DNA from: Clostridia bacterium
GTDB lineage: Bacteria > Bacillota > Clostridia > Oscillospirales > CAG-382
DNA length: 63,307 bases
NCBI GenBank assembly: GCA_017620655.1
Contig: JAGAUT010000062.1
Location: forward strand, 1 to 63,307
Reading direction: 5' to 3'
Shown: piece by piece, positions 42,416 to 54,207 of the stretch
Numbering within the stretch: the stretch's first letter is position 1
Layout of the letters: the number at the start of each line of letters is the position of its first letter
The notes under the pieces: generated by a model
Seen by the model: the letters and a program-made list of their open reading frames with translations, nothing else
Told to the model about the DNA's origin: nothing
Database searches by the model: none
Program-made: the position numbers and the translations under genes

Positions 42416-43813
42416 ATGAAAAGAGAATTAATCAAGCACATTTATGATGATATGGCTTCCTACGGCGGCAAAGAGATTGTTCTCGGCGGCTGGGCAAGAA
42501 GCATCAGAGACAGTAAGGCTTTCGGCTTTATTGACCTCAACGACGGTTCTTGCTTCAAGGGTGTTCAGGTTGTATTTGAAAGAGAAAAGATTTCAAACTA
42601 CGACGAAATCGCAAAGCAGAATGTCGGTGCTGCACTCGTTGTAAAGGGTATAGTAGAGCTTACTCCCGAAAACAAGCAGCCCTTTGAAATCAAGGCTACA
42701 AGCGTTGAAGTTGAAGGCACATCCACACCCGACTATCCTCTTCAGAAAAAGAGACATACTGTTGAATACCTCAGAGAGCAGGCTTATCTCAGACCCAGAA
42801 CAAACCTTTTCTCCGCAGTATTCAGAGTAAGAAGCGAGGTTGCATACGCAATCCACACATTCTTCAACCAGAGAGGCTTTGTATACGTTCACACACCTCT
42901 TATCACAGCAAGTGACTGCGAAGGTGCAGGTGAAATGTTCAGAGTTACAACACTCGATGTTGACAACCCTCCTCGCCTTGAGGACGGTTCTGTTGACTGG
43001 TCACAGGATTTCTTCGGCAAGAGTGCAAACCTTACCGTTTCAGGTCAGCTCAACGGTGAAACATATGCTATGGCATTCGGCAACATCTATACATTCGGCC
43101 CTACATTCAGAGCTGAAAACTCCAACACTGCAAGACATGCAGCTGAGTTCTGGATGATTGAGCCTGAAATTGCATTTGCAGACCTTGATGACAACATGCA
43201 GCTTGCCTGGGACATGATAAAGTACATCGTAAACCATGTTCTTGACAAGTGCAGAATGGAACTTGAATTCTTCAACAACTTCGTTGAAAAGGGTCTTATC
43301 GAAAGACTTGAAGCTCTTGTTGCAAGCGACTACGAAAAGGTTCCCTACACAAAGGCTGTTGAACTTCTCCTTGCAGCAAAGGACGTAGAGTTCAAGTATC
43401 CTGTTGAATGGGGCTGCGACCTTCAGACAGAACACGAAAGATATCTTACAGAGGTTGTATACAAGAAGCCTATCTTTGTTATTGACTATCCCAAGGATAT
43501 CAAGGCATTCTATATGAGACTCAATGACGACGGAAAGACAGTTGCGGCTATGGATCTTCTTGTTCCCGGTGTCGGCGAAATCATCGGCGGCAGCCAGAGA
43601 GAAGAAAGACTTGATGTTCTTCTTGACAGAATGAAAGAACTCAATCTTTCAGAAGAAGACTACTGGTGGTATCTCAATCTCAGAAAGTTCGGCGGTACAA
43701 AGCATGCAGGCTACGGTCTCGGATTTGAAAGAATCCTTATGTATGTAACAGGTGTTTCCAACATCAGAGACGTACTTCCCTTCCCCAGAACAGTAGGCAA
43801 CGCAGAATTCTAG
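42416..43813 (+). CDS. asnS: Asparaginyl-tRNA synthetase
   Basis: The 465-residue product charges tRNA-Asn. It has an N-terminal OB-fold anticodon-binding domain (about 1-105) and a class II catalytic core with motif 2 ([11 protein letters not shown]) and motif 3 (G-L-G-F-E-R-I-L). The ATG at 42416 follows AAAGGAA; an upstream in-frame ATG has no binding site. It has its own promoter and interrupts a run of carbohydrate genes. A long structured 3' region follows. Confidence 0.97.
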   Translation: MKRELIKHIYDDMASYGGKEIVLGGWARSIRDSKAFGFIDLNDGSCFKGVQVVFEREKISNYDEIAKQNVGAALVVKGIVELTPENKQPFEIKATSVEVEGTSTPDYPLQKKRHTVEYLREQAYLRPRTNLFSAVFRVRSEVAYAIHTFFNQRGFVYVHTPLITASDCEGAGEMFRVTTLDVDNPPRLEDGSVDWSQDFFGKSANLTVSGQLNGETYAMAFGNIYTFGPTFRAENSNTARHAAEFWMIEPEIAFADLDDNMQLAWDMIKYIVNHVLDKCRMELEFFNNFVEKGLIERLEALVASDYEKVPYTKAVELLLAAKDVEFKYPVEWGCDLQTEHERYLTEVVYKKPIFVIDYPKDIKAFYMRLNDDGKTVAAMDLLVPGVGEIIGGSQREERLDVLLDRMKELNLSEEDYWWYLNLRKFGGTKHAGYGLGFERILMYVTGVSNIRDVLPFPRTVGNAEF

Positions 43814-44013
43814 TCGGGAAAGCCCGACAGCAAAAATCGCGGGCTTTTGCAGATAAAAACATATTATTGATTTCGCGTAAGAAATCCCGTTTGGTTGGCA
43901 CAGATTCAACCAACCAAACTCATTACGGCACAAACATAATTAAGTTTGTAAAATATAACTATTCTCGGTTATCCATCCCGACTGCCTGAACACGGCAGTC
44001 GGGGTTTTGTTTT
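43813..44013 (+). ncRNA. Structured 3' region of asnS with terminator
   Basis: Six hairpins follow one another: GTCGGG/CCCGAC (43813-43828), GCAAAA/TTTTGC (43830-43850), GATTTC/GAAATC (43869-43886), GTTTGGTTGG/CCAACCAAAC (43889-43919), ACAAAC/GTTTGT (43930-43949) and the terminator CCCGACTGCC/GGCAGTCGGG (43977-44003) with a T-rich tract. The last one is a clear intrinsic terminator. The others have perfect arms of six to ten bases. No promoter is visible inside. It may be a processed small RNA or just a repeat-rich 3' end; I recognise no family. Confidence 0.45.
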
Positions 44014-44051
44014 ATGATTGAATATTTACATTTAATGAGCGAAAGTTGGTA

Positions 44052-44080
44052 TTGAAAAATGTTATGTTTTAATGTAAAAT
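44052..44080 (+). promoter_or_regulatory. Promoter of the acetyltransferase-lyase operon
   Basis: TTGAAA, a 17-bp spacer and TAAAAT, 27 bp before the start codon. Confidence 0.75.
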
Positions 44081-44107
44081 ATAATGAGAAAGTGAGTGAT
44101 ATGCAAC

Positions 44108-44659
44108 ATGGCTGAGTACAAGGACTTAATCGGCAACGATTTCACAAGCGAGGAATTTGAAAAATTCTGCAAATTCATGCATGACACAGACAGTGCTGAA
44201 TACGGCTTTGCAAGAGCAAGGGCTCTCGGTTTTGACGTCGAGGGTTTATCAATTGCTCCCGGTGTTATCATTCACAAGCACCCTTATCAAAGTTTCGGAA
44301 TAGGTGTTAGAATAAGTCTTTATACCTATATCAGCGGTAAGGTTACAATCGGCGACCATGTACTTATAGGTCCCTGCTGTTCACTGCCTGCAGGCAACCA
44401 CAAATTCAACGCAGAAAAAGGATGGTTCTCCGACAGAACCGAAGGTGACTACGACAACAGCATAGTAATCGGCGAAGGAAGCTGGCTTTGTGCAAATGTT
44501 GTAGTGTCCGCAGGTGTAAAAGTCGGTAAATGCAATCTTATATGTGCCGGTGCAGTTGTCACAAAGGACACCGAAGACTACGCAATCATGGCAGGTATTC
44601 CTGCAAAAAAGATAGGTCACATTGACAGAGAAACGGGTGAATACATATATGGTAAATAG
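44108..44659 (+). CDS. Left-handed beta-helix acyltransferase
   Basis: The 183-residue product has the hexapeptide-repeat fold (for example I-S-G-K-V-T-I-G-D-H-V-L-I-G and I-V-I-G-E-G-S-W-L-C-A-N-V-V-V) and the end A-I-M-A-G-I-P-A-K-K-I-G of the maltose/galactoside O-acetyltransferase group. It probably transfers acetyl from acetyl-CoA to a sugar hydroxyl. It opens an operon whose other genes are two heparinase-type proteins and an SGNH esterase. The next gene starts inside its last codons. Confidence 0.87.
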   Translation: MAEYKDLIGNDFTSEEFEKFCKFMHDTDSAEYGFARARALGFDVEGLSIAPGVIIHKHPYQSFGIGVRISLYTYISGKVTIGDHVLIGPCCSLPAGNHKFNAEKGWFSDRTEGDYDNSIVIGEGSWLCANVVVSAGVKVGKCNLICAGAVVTKDTEDYAIMAGIPAKKIGHIDRETGEYIYGK

Positions 44660-46739
44660 TTTTCCGACAGAAAGAACCTCCTTTTCACAAAACTTTCAGT
44701 TTCCGTCAGAGGGTGAAGTGATTTTTGAAAACCCTCCGACATTTATATGGATCCCCGTCGACGGTGCTGAAAACTACACGCTGACGGTTTACGACGGCGA
44801 CGAAATATTTGAACAGATTGAAACAAGGCACACCTATGCAAATCTTACAAAGCTATTAGAGGCTAAAGACTATTCATGGACTGTTGAAACGGACACGGGG
44901 CTTTTACGTGAGAAAATGTCATTTTCGGTATCCGAAGATGCAATCCATTTTGAAAGACCGACTGCAGAAGAAGTATTTAATTCATATCCTGTTTCAAGGC
45001 CGTCATATATCTTTTCGGAAAGCGACATTCAGACGCTTCTTGACGAAAGAAAAAGTGAACTTGAAGCAATAAGGCGAAATGTTGAAGTTGCATTTACACG
45101 TCCTCTTCCCGAAATGCCGACCTATCACCACAGGCCCTACTCCTATGAGTTCAAATTATACTTTTCAGAGCACCGTCTCTACTGTGACAGAGATTTAATT
45201 GCCTGTGCACTGCTTTTTGCGCTTACCGGCGATGAAGCAGCCGGCAAAAAAGGTGTTGAGCTTCTACTCAAAATATGCGATCTGAACCCCCACGGTCCTT
45301 GCTCTGTTGACGGATGGTGGGACGACGAAACAGGTATAAGCAACATAAGATGTCTGCCAGCCGCATTTGATATGCTCTATCCTTTGCTCTCTGACAGATT
45401 AAGAGGGTATGTTGCCTCTATTATTGCAATTTATGCTTCTCAATGCGAAAACAAACTCAAGAAAATAAATTACGAGCAGAATCCGTCAAATTCTCATGCC
45501 GGCAGAGTTCCCGCATATCTTGGCGGTGCGGCGCTTGTTCTCAAGGGAGCGGGAGTTGTTTCGGACGAAACGCTCAAGAGTTGGCTTTCCTATGCGCTCG
45601 ACATTTACTGCGGAATCTTTCCGTACTACGGCGGAAACGACGGAAGCTGGGCAGAAGGAATCTTTTATGCCACAAGCTATTGCAAGTGGTTTCTCCCATT
45701 CTTCTCAGCAGTTGAAAGATATACCGGAAAGAGCTTATTTAACAGACCGTTTTATCACAGATATACAAACTTTCTTTTGCATTTCTGCAACCACAAATAC
45801 GAAAACTTCCCATTCTGTGACGGATACTGGGAAAAACCTCTTTCAAAGGAATGGCCGGGATTTTTTGCACAGAATCCGTATACAGTATATGCCGATAAAT
45901 TCGGTCCTGAGCTTGCAATAAAGAAATGCAAAGAATACTCTAATCAGGATATCTATTATCTGCATTTACTTGATCTTTTCCTACCGACATTAAAAAAGGA
46001 AAAAAAGAATCTTGCAAAAGAGCCGAGTGATGTTGCAGTATTCCCAGACGGCAGGTTTGTGGCAATGCACACCGATTTTGAAAGCAATGATGACATTTGC
46101 GTTATGGCTAGGGCTTCACGTTTCTCTCACGACAGCCACAGACACAAAGACCAAGGTTCATTTGCCCTATTCTGCGGCGGTGTATCACTTGTATCGCCTT
46201 CGGGATATTACGGCATAGGCTACGGCACAAACCACCATACCAAGTGGACCAACTCCAGCAAAGCTCACAACACAATACTTGTTGACGGCATGGGTCAGGA
46301 AAACGTACCGATTTTAGAAGCTGTCGGCAGAATTTTAAATGTTGATGAAGATAATAAGACGGCAGTTCTCGACATGAGTACCTGTTATCCCGATATTGAA
46401 AAGTGGCAGAGAATATTAAAGCTTGAAGATGGTTGTCTTACAGTTAATGATGAAATTGAAGCTGATAAAGATGTGGAAATAACTTATTGTATTCACACAT
46501 TATCTCAGCCGCTTGCCGATGGAAACAAAGTCAAGGTTGAGAGAAAAGGCGTAAAAATGGATATTATTCCCGATAACAGTCTTTCGCTTTTCGAGATTTG
46601 CGACAAGTTTGACGTTGATGTAAACGACGGTCAGCCTGAAGAATTCCACGTTGAAACACAGACTCAGTATCACATTTATTACAAGACTAAAAAGGCAAAA
46701 TCACATTTATTTGAAGTTAAATACATTATAGAAAAATAA
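44649..46739 (+). CDS. Heparinase II/III-family polysaccharide lyase-like protein
   Basis: The 696-residue product has an N-terminal Ig-like domain (about 10-95, F-E-N-P-P-T-F-I-W-I-P-V), an alpha/alpha toroid (about 115-455) and a beta-sandwich with S-H494-D-S-H497-R-H499-K-D-Q-G-S-F, the heparinase II/III core motif. N-P-S-N-S-H-A-G-R-V in the toroid provides the conserved Asn/His. Such enzymes cleave uronic-acid polysaccharides by beta-elimination. There is no signal peptide. The start at 44649 overlaps the acetyltransferase stop, and the downstream fusion gene begins 12 bp after its stop. Confidence 0.85.
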   Translation: MVNSFPTERTSFSQNFQFPSEGEVIFENPPTFIWIPVDGAENYTLTVYDGDEIFEQIETRHTYANLTKLLEAKDYSWTVETDTGLLREKMSFSVSEDAIHFERPTAEEVFNSYPVSRPSYIFSESDIQTLLDERKSELEAIRRNVEVAFTRPLPEMPTYHHRPYSYEFKLYFSEHRLYCDRDLIACALLFALTGDEAAGKKGVELLLKICDLNPHGPCSVDGWWDDETGISNIRCLPAAFDMLYPLLSDRLRGYVASIIAIYASQCENKLKKINYEQNPSNSHAGRVPAYLGGAALVLKGAGVVSDETLKSWLSYALDIYCGIFPYYGGNDGSWAEGIFYATSYCKWFLPFFSAVERYTGKSLFNRPFYHRYTNFLLHFCNHKYENFPFCDGYWEKPLSKEWPGFFAQNPYTVYADKFGPELAIKKCKEYSNQDIYYLHLLDLFLPTLKKEKKNLAKEPSDVAVFPDGRFVAMHTDFESNDDICVMARASRFSHDSHRHKDQGSFALFCGGVSLVSPSGYYGIGYGTNHHTKWTNSSKAHNTILVDGMGQENVPILEAVGRILNVDEDNKTAVLDMSTCYPDIEKWQRILKLEDGCLTVNDEIEADKDVEITYCIHTLSQPLADGNKVKVERKGVKMDIIPDNSLSLFEICDKFDVDVNDGQPEEFHVETQTQYHIYYKTKKAKSHLFEVKYIIEK

Positions 46740-46751
46740 GAGGTGAAGAAC

Positions 46752-49703
46752 ATGTTCAAGATTTGCACCGTCGGATGCGGAAATATGTCACAAACAGGAC
46801 ACGGTCCATCCTATGCAAAGTACAAAAACGACTACCCCGACACCTGTCTTGCTGCCTGCTGCGACCTTGATGAAAGCAAAGCTGCGGCATATGCAGAAAA
46901 GTTCGGCTTTGAAAGAGTTTACACGGACTACATTGAGATGATAGAAACCGAAAAGCCGGATGTTGTATGTCTTATGAGTCCCGTTGACAAGACAAACGAA
47001 ATGTCTGTACAGATTATGTCAAGGGGCTTCAACATCATACTTGAAAAACCTCCGGGACGAAATGTAGAAGAGCTTACAAGCATGAACATGGCAGCTATCA
47101 ATGCGAATGTCAGTGTAAGAACTGCCTTCAACAGAAGATACACTCCCCTTGTTACAGAACTCAAAAAGAGAATCCGTGAAACAGGTGAAAAGATTATCAA
47201 CATTACATATCAAATGTACCGCTGGAATAGATACGAAAAGGATTTTTCAACTACTGCTATCCATGCAGTTGACGTTGTAAAGTTCATTGCCGGCTCTGAT
47301 TATGCAGATGTTACATTCAACTATGATCACAGACCTGAGCTTGGAGAAAATGTAAAGAACATTTTCATGAATGGTGTTTTCAGAAACGGTATACACACGC
47401 AGATAAGCCTTGTTGCAACAGGCGGTGCGGTTACAGAAAGAATTACCGTCAACACACATAACAACACTTTTTTCGTCGACCTTCCCGTTTGGGGCAACAT
47501 GGACGTTCCCGGTAAGCTTGTACACGTAAAGGACGGCGACAAGATTGAAACGGTAACAGGAGATATGCTTTCCGACAGCACCGAAATGTTCGAGCTTTGC
47601 GGTTTCTACGACGAAAACAGGAGCTTTTTTGAGCATATAAGGGGCGGCGGCAAGAGAACATGCGACCTTTCAGGTTGTGTTCAGTCGGTTGAAATCGAGG
47701 ACTGTATCAGAAATTCTGCTGACAAATATGAAAGAAAATCATATCTTAAAGACATTGAATCTCCCTTCAATCCTCCAAAAATCACTCCTCCTTCCGATCA
47801 TCCGAGAGTTGCTCTCAAAAAAGGCGATTTTGACAGAATAAAAGCCAACATGGAGAATCCCGAGTATGCAAAAGAATTCGGTCTCTGGCAGGGTCTTTGC
47901 AATGAAGACTTGGCGCAGTTTGACGAGATTCTGGAGACGGGTGCATACAACTCTCACGTTTGCATCGTTCTTGAAGCAAAAGCACTCAAAGCACTTCTTG
48001 AAAACAATGAAGAAGAATCGAAGAAGCTTGTGGACACTACTCTCAAGCTTTGCGGCAATTACGACCCCGAAAGCGACTGGCTTATGAAGGCTCGTTTCGG
48101 CGGACACATTGTTCACACCTGCGCTCTTTGCTATGACTGGCTTTACAAGTATTTTAGCGAAAAACAGAAATGGGAATTCATCGAAAGCTGTGAAAGAATT
48201 CTTTCAACAACCTTAGAGATGGGTTATCCCCCTTCAAAGCAGTCGCCCATTTCCTCTCACGGAACGGAGGCACAGCTTCTTCGTGACTGCATGAGCTTTG
48301 CAATTGCAGTATATGATGAAAAGCCTGACGTATACAACTACTGTGCAGGCAGACTCTTTGACGAGTATGTTCCCGTTTACAGAGAATTTTTTGATGGCGG
48401 ATTCCAGCTTCAGGGACCTGCATACGGCGGATACCGCTTCTGCTTCTCTGCATGGTGTCAGCTTTTATTTGAAGCAATGTGCGGAGAAAGAATATTTGAC
48501 GAATGTCACGACAATCTCTGTGAAAGCTTCTTCTATCTCATCCGTCCCGACGGCGAATACACAAGAATCGGTGACGACTTCAATGAAAGCAAGGGTTACG
48601 GCGGCTACACTCAGAAGAATCCCGCCACAGTTCCAATGTTCTTCTCGCATGCACTTACAGGAAAGGATGTTTTCTGGAAGTACTACTCGGAGCACAACGA
48701 CGAAAGATTCCTCGTTCCCGACAAGTTCGGCAGAGATTACTACATCGACGGTTCTTACAGCGAAGGTCTGCTCTCTCCTACGGCATTCTTTATCTTTGTA
48801 GGAAAAACACCCGCTTCAGACAACAGCAACATGCCAAAGGCCAAATACTTCGGCACTCCTGCGGGTGTTACACTTTACAAGGACAACGAAACAATGCTCC
48901 TCATGAAAATCGGTGAATACTTCACAACGGGTCACGACCACTACGACTGCGGACAGTTCCAGATTTATCACAAGGGTACTCTTGCAACAGATTCGGGCTA
49001 CTACGACTGGTTCGGATGCGAACATCACTACAACTATGCAGTCCGCACTTATGCTCACAACTGTGTTACAATCACAGACCCTAAAAAGATTGAGGAAAAC
49101 TATTTCGGCGATTTTTGGGACAGACCCGGTGTTATTTACGACGGCGGTCAGGTTTACATAAACAAGGGTTACGACGTGCCAAATCTTGAAACACTCAAAA
49201 AGTACTACAAGAGAGGCGTTGTTCTTTCGCATACAGAAAGTGAAGATTTGGTTGAGCTTTCGGGCGACCTTCATGAGCCATACCGTGACAGCGTGGAAAA
49301 GTATATAAGAACAATGAGCTTTGAGCCAAAGAAGATGGTATTCACGGTAAAGGATGAAATTGTGGCACAGAGCGAAAACTATATAAAGGACTTCCACGTT
49401 CACTGTCAGACAGAACCGAGCATTGATTCTGACAATCAGTTTACGATTTACAACGACAAAGCAAAGCTTGTTTGTACAGTGCTTGAACCCAAGAATTTCA
49501 AGTTAGAAAAGATTGGCGGCAAGGACAACGAATTCAGCCTCTACGGCGTAAATCACCCAAGAAACGCAAAGAAGCTTCACGGTGACTATAATGCTAACGC
49601 CGAACACCACGATGAAGGCGGCTGGGGCAGAATTACAATTACTGCGACAGACAAGAAAAAGGAAGATACATTCCTTGTTAAAATGGAGATTGTAGAGCTT
49701 TAG
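46752..49703 (+). CDS. Gfo/Idh/MocA oxidoreductase fused to a heparinase II/III-type domain
   Basis: The 983-residue product joins two complete enzymes. Residues about 1-330 are a Gfo/Idh/MocA NAD(P)-dependent sugar oxidoreductase with T-V-G-C-G-N-M (nucleotide-binding loop) and I-L-E-K-P-P-G (the EKP motif). Residues about 345-983 are a heparinase II/III-type protein: H-P-R-V-A-L at the start, an alpha/alpha toroid with S-H-G-T-E-A-Q, and G-H728-D-H730-Y-D-C-G-Q-F in the beta-sandwich, with L-A-T-D-S-G-Y-Y after it. One unbroken frame covers both. It follows a stand-alone heparinase II/III gene, so the domain is present twice in the operon. ATG 46752 lies six bases after GAGGTGA; a GTG three codons earlier overlaps it. 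A lyase that hands its product to an oxidoreductase is inference. Confidence 0.88.
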   Translation: MFKICTVGCGNMSQTGHGPSYAKYKNDYPDTCLAACCDLDESKAAAYAEKFGFERVYTDYIEMIETEKPDVVCLMSPVDKTNEMSVQIMSRGFNIILEKPPGRNVEELTSMNMAAINANVSVRTAFNRRYTPLVTELKKRIRETGEKIINITYQMYRWNRYEKDFSTTAIHAVDVVKFIAGSDYADVTFNYDHRPELGENVKNIFMNGVFRNGIHTQISLVATGGAVTERITVNTHNNTFFVDLPVWGNMDVPGKLVHVKDGDKIETVTGDMLSDSTEMFELCGFYDENRSFFEHIRGGGKRTCDLSGCVQSVEIEDCIRNSADKYERKSYLKDIESPFNPPKITPPSDHPRVALKKGDFDRIKANMENPEYAKEFGLWQGLCNEDLAQFDEILETGAYNSHVCIVLEAKALKALLENNEEESKKLVDTTLKLCGNYDPESDWLMKARFGGHIVHTCALCYDWLYKYFSEKQKWEFIESCERILSTTLEMGYPPSKQSPISSHGTEAQLLRDCMSFAIAVYDEKPDVYNYCAGRLFDEYVPVYREFFDGGFQLQGPAYGGYRFCFSAWCQLLFEAMCGERIFDECHDNLCESFFYLIRPDGEYTRIGDDFNESKGYGGYTQKNPATVPMFFSHALTGKDVFWKYYSEHNDERFLVPDKFGRDYYIDGSYSEGLLSPTAFFIFVGKTPASDNSNMPKAKYFGTPAGVTLYKDNETMLLMKIGEYFTTGHDHYDCGQFQIYHKGTLATDSGYYDWFGCEHHYNYAVRTYAHNCVTITDPKKIEENYFGDFWDRPGVIYDGGQVYINKGYDVPNLETLKKYYKRGVVLSHTESEDLVELSGDLHEPYRDSVEKYIRTMSFEPKKMVFTVKDEIVAQSENYIKDFHVHCQTEPSIDSDNQFTIYNDKAKLVCTVLEPKNFKLEKIGGKDNEFSLYGVNHPRNAKKLHGDYNANAEHHDEGGWGRITITATDKKKEDTFLVKMEIVEL

Positions 49704-49739
49704 TGCCGATCAGAACAACTATTTAAGGGGTGATAAAAA

Positions 49740-51053
49740 ATGCACGACGTCACAAATTTCAAACAAACGCATGAAAATGCGCAAATAAAAAGGCTCGTTC
49801 ATCTGCCCGAAAAATATGACCTTGTTGTCGGCGATACGTTTGAATTGTTCTATAAAGGCATTATGCTTTGTAAAAATCCATATGCCTATAACATTCTTGT
49901 AAGCTGCCCGATTGGTAAAGCCTGGGGCAGAAAATTTGAAGTCACCCCGATAATTGCAGGAATATATCCTTTTACCATAACAGTAAGTGACGACTTCGGA
50001 AATGTTATTGAAAAGGCAAGCACTAGCCTCGTTGTTAAAGAAAAAATGACAAGTCCGAAAAGTCCTTTGAACGTGCTTTGTATCGGTGACAGCCTGACAG
50101 TCGGCGGAGAATGGGTTGATGAAGTTTATCGCAGACTCACAAAGACAAATGCAGTTACTTTCGCAAAACATTCAGCTCCTGTCGGCGACGGACTTTGCGG
50201 TATCAACTTTATAGGAAAACAGACAACCTCAGGCGGTGCAGGATATGAAGGGTTTGGCGGTTGGAGATTTTCACATTATTTGTCTACTGAATCTACAACA
50301 TCTAACTACTGGATCTCTTGTATCCACTCTAAAACAACTGATGACCAACAAAGTATTTATTCAGATGAAAACGGTGTTAAGTGGCAGCTTGAAACAATTG
50401 AAGACGGAAGACTTAAATTCAAAAAGCATGACGGTGTCGGAACAATGCCGAAAAGCGGAGTGTTGACGTATATAAGCGGCGGCTTTGATACATCCGATAT
50501 TGCTTTTACAAAAGCAGTCCTTGAATCGGGAAATCCCTTTGTGTACAACGGCAAAATTGATTTTGAAAGCTACTGCAGAGACATAGGCGCTTCAGGAATT
50601 GATTTCTGCTATATTCTTCTCGGTTGGAACAGTGTTGCCGAGCCGAAGGATACCTTCAAAAGTCAAGCGAAGCAGTTTATTGATTTGCTTTTGTCATTCA
50701 ATCCTGACATGAAAATTGTTCTAATAGGTCTTCAGATTCCTTCGCTTGACGGTTGTGCAAACAATTACGGTGCGTTTGGAGTTTATTCCGAGTATAGAAC
50801 GTTACAGGAATATGTTTTTTGGCTTGACGGGCTTTATGCGGAAATTTCAAGGGAATATGCCGGCAATGTTTCGTATATAAATCTTTCGGGACAGTTTGAT
50901 ACCGAATATAATATGCAGACTTTTACTGCCCCTGCAAATGCAAGAAACGAAACGGAGCTTTCGATTCAGAGCAACGGCGTGCACCCTGCGATTTTTGGAT
51001 ATTATCAGATTGCAGATGCAGTTTACCGCAATTTTAATAATAAGAATAATTAG
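49740..51053 (+). CDS. SGNH/GDSL-family hydrolase with N-terminal beta domain
   Basis: The 437-residue product has a beta-sandwich-like N-terminal region (about 20-105) and an SGNH domain that begins V-L-C-I-G-D-S118-L-T and closes with N-G-V-H415-P, the nucleophile and catalytic histidine. A long insertion lies between them (about 150-270). Such enzymes deacylate carbohydrates. It has no signal peptide. AAGGGGTGAT precedes the ATG. It ends the operon, and together with the acetyltransferase it suggests cycling of acetyl groups on the substrate. Confidence 0.87.
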   Translation: MHDVTNFKQTHENAQIKRLVHLPEKYDLVVGDTFELFYKGIMLCKNPYAYNILVSCPIGKAWGRKFEVTPIIAGIYPFTITVSDDFGNVIEKASTSLVVKEKMTSPKSPLNVLCIGDSLTVGGEWVDEVYRRLTKTNAVTFAKHSAPVGDGLCGINFIGKQTTSGGAGYEGFGGWRFSHYLSTESTTSNYWISCIHSKTTDDQQSIYSDENGVKWQLETIEDGRLKFKKHDGVGTMPKSGVLTYISGGFDTSDIAFTKAVLESGNPFVYNGKIDFESYCRDIGASGIDFCYILLGWNSVAEPKDTFKSQAKQFIDLLLSFNPDMKIVLIGLQIPSLDGCANNYGAFGVYSEYRTLQEYVFWLDGLYAEISREYAGNVSYINLSGQFDTEYNMQTFTAPANARNETELSIQSNGVHPAIFGYYQIADAVYRNFNNKNN

Positions 51054-51082
51054 TCGTTATTTTCAGGTTCATATATGCATTC

Positions 51083-51109
51083 AAAACCACCGGTGGGACC
51101 GGTGGTTTT
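51083..51109 (+). terminator. Terminator of the lyase operon
   Basis: A perfect 12-bp stem (AAAACCACCGGT with ACCGGTGGTTTT) around GGG. Confidence 0.88.
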
Positions 51110-51121
51110 CGTTATACACAA

Positions 51122-51145
51122 AAAAGCGTGCCGCAGCACGCTTTT
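51122..51145. terminator. Terminator of the dnaK operon
   Basis: AAAAGCGTGC pairs with GCACGCTTTT around CGCA. It lies just after dnaJ on the minus strand and could also act on the plus strand. Confidence 0.88.
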
Positions 51146-51150
51146 CTCTT

Positions 51151-52314
51151 TTATTTAAACATATCGGAAAGCTTATCAAAAAAGCTCTTTTTCTGAACAT
51201 TATTCTTCTCGCCAATCGAATCAGAGAACGCCTTAAGAAGTTCCTTCTGCTGTTTATTGAGGTTCTTTGGCACTTCAACAACAACCCTGAAAATAAGGTC
51301 GCCGCGTCTTGAGCCTCTGATTTCGGTAATACCCTTACCCTTCATCTTAAAGACAGTGCCTGTCTGAGTTCCCTCGGGAATTTCATAGTCAACCTTACCT
51401 TCAAGAGTGGGAACATCAATGGTCGCACCGAGAACAGCTTCCGAGAATGTAATGGGAACATCGCAGTATATGTTTCTGTCTTCTCTTTCAAAAATTGCAT
51501 GCTTTTTGATTGAGATTTCAACGAAAACATCACCGTTAGGTCCGCCGTTTCTGCCTGCATCACCCTGACCTGACAAAACAACGTTCTGTCCGTCATCAAT
51601 ACCGGCAGGAATAGTAACTGTCAGCTTTTTGCTCTTTCTGTTAAAGCCCTGACCGTTACATGAAGTACATGGAGTCTTTATCGTCTTACCCTTACCGCCG
51701 CAGGTAGGACATGCTGTCTGAGACTGGAACACGCCGAATGGTGTTCTCTGCTGACTTGTCACCGTACCGCTTCCGTGACACTGGGAGCAGGTTTCGGGAC
51801 TTGTGCCCTTAGCCGCACCGGTGCCGCCGCAATCTTCACATTTTTCAATTCTGTTGAAGCTTATATCCTTTTTACAGCCAAATGCCGCTTCTTCAAAGGT
51901 AATTGTAACCCTCGCCTCACGGTCTGCACCCTTCTGGGGTGCGTTCTGGCGTCTTGAACTTCTGCCGCCCATACCGCCGCCAAAGAAGCTGCCGAATATG
52001 TCGCCAAGGTCAATATCGCCGTCAAAACCGCCGAAGCCTCCAAAGCCGCCGCCAAAACCGCCGCCCTGTCCTGCACCGTAGGAAGGATCTACGCCTGCGT
52101 GACCGAATCTGTCATACTTTGCCATTTTATCGGGATCTGAAAGAACACCGTAAGCTTCATTGACTTCCTTAAACTTCTGCTCAGCTTCTTTATCTCCGGG
52201 ATTCAGATCGGGATGATACTGCTTTGCAAGCTTACGGAAGGCTTTTTTTATTTCTTCATCCGAGGCGCCCTTTTGGAGTCCGAGCACCTCGTAAAAATCT
52301 CTTTTTTCTGCCAT
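51151..52314 (-). CDS. dnaJ: Chaperone DnaJ
   Basis: The 387-residue product has the J domain with H-P-D (about residues 33-35), a Gly/Phe-rich linker (about 70-115), four CxxCxGxG zinc motifs (about 150-215) and a C-terminal substrate-binding region. It stimulates the DnaK ATPase in the cytoplasm. Its ATG lies six bases after the dnaK stop. Confidence 0.99.
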   Translation of the reverse strand: MAEKRDFYEVLGLQKGASDEEIKKAFRKLAKQYHPDLNPGDKEAEQKFKEVNEAYGVLSDPDKMAKYDRFGHAGVDPSYGAGQGGGFGGGFGGFGGFDGDIDLGDIFGSFFGGGMGGRSSRRQNAPQKGADREARVTITFEEAAFGCKKDISFNRIEKCEDCGGTGAAKGTSPETCSQCHGSGTVTSQQRTPFGVFQSQTACPTCGGKGKTIKTPCTSCNGQGFNRKSKKLTVTIPAGIDDGQNVVLSGQGDAGRNGGPNGDVFVEISIKKHAIFEREDRNIYCDVPITFSEAVLGATIDVPTLEGKVDYEIPEGTQTGTVFKMKGKGITEIRGSRRGDLIFRVVVEVPKNLNKQQKELLKAFSDSIGEKNNVQKKSFFDKLSDMFK

Positions 52315-52320
52315 ATTCTA

Positions 52321-54159
<1,839 letters not shown>

Positions 54160-54207
54160 TTATATGGTAAATTTAATTATAAACAAAATAAGCTGTTATC
54201 CTATAAT

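Noticed and set aside
46743..46751. GTG start for the fusion gene three codons upstream
   Set aside because: The GTG lies inside the ribosome binding sequence GAGGTGA that serves the ATG at 46752.
47247..47636. Open frames antisense to the fusion gene
   Set aside because: They follow from the codon bias of the plus-strand gene and have no start signals or domain similarity.
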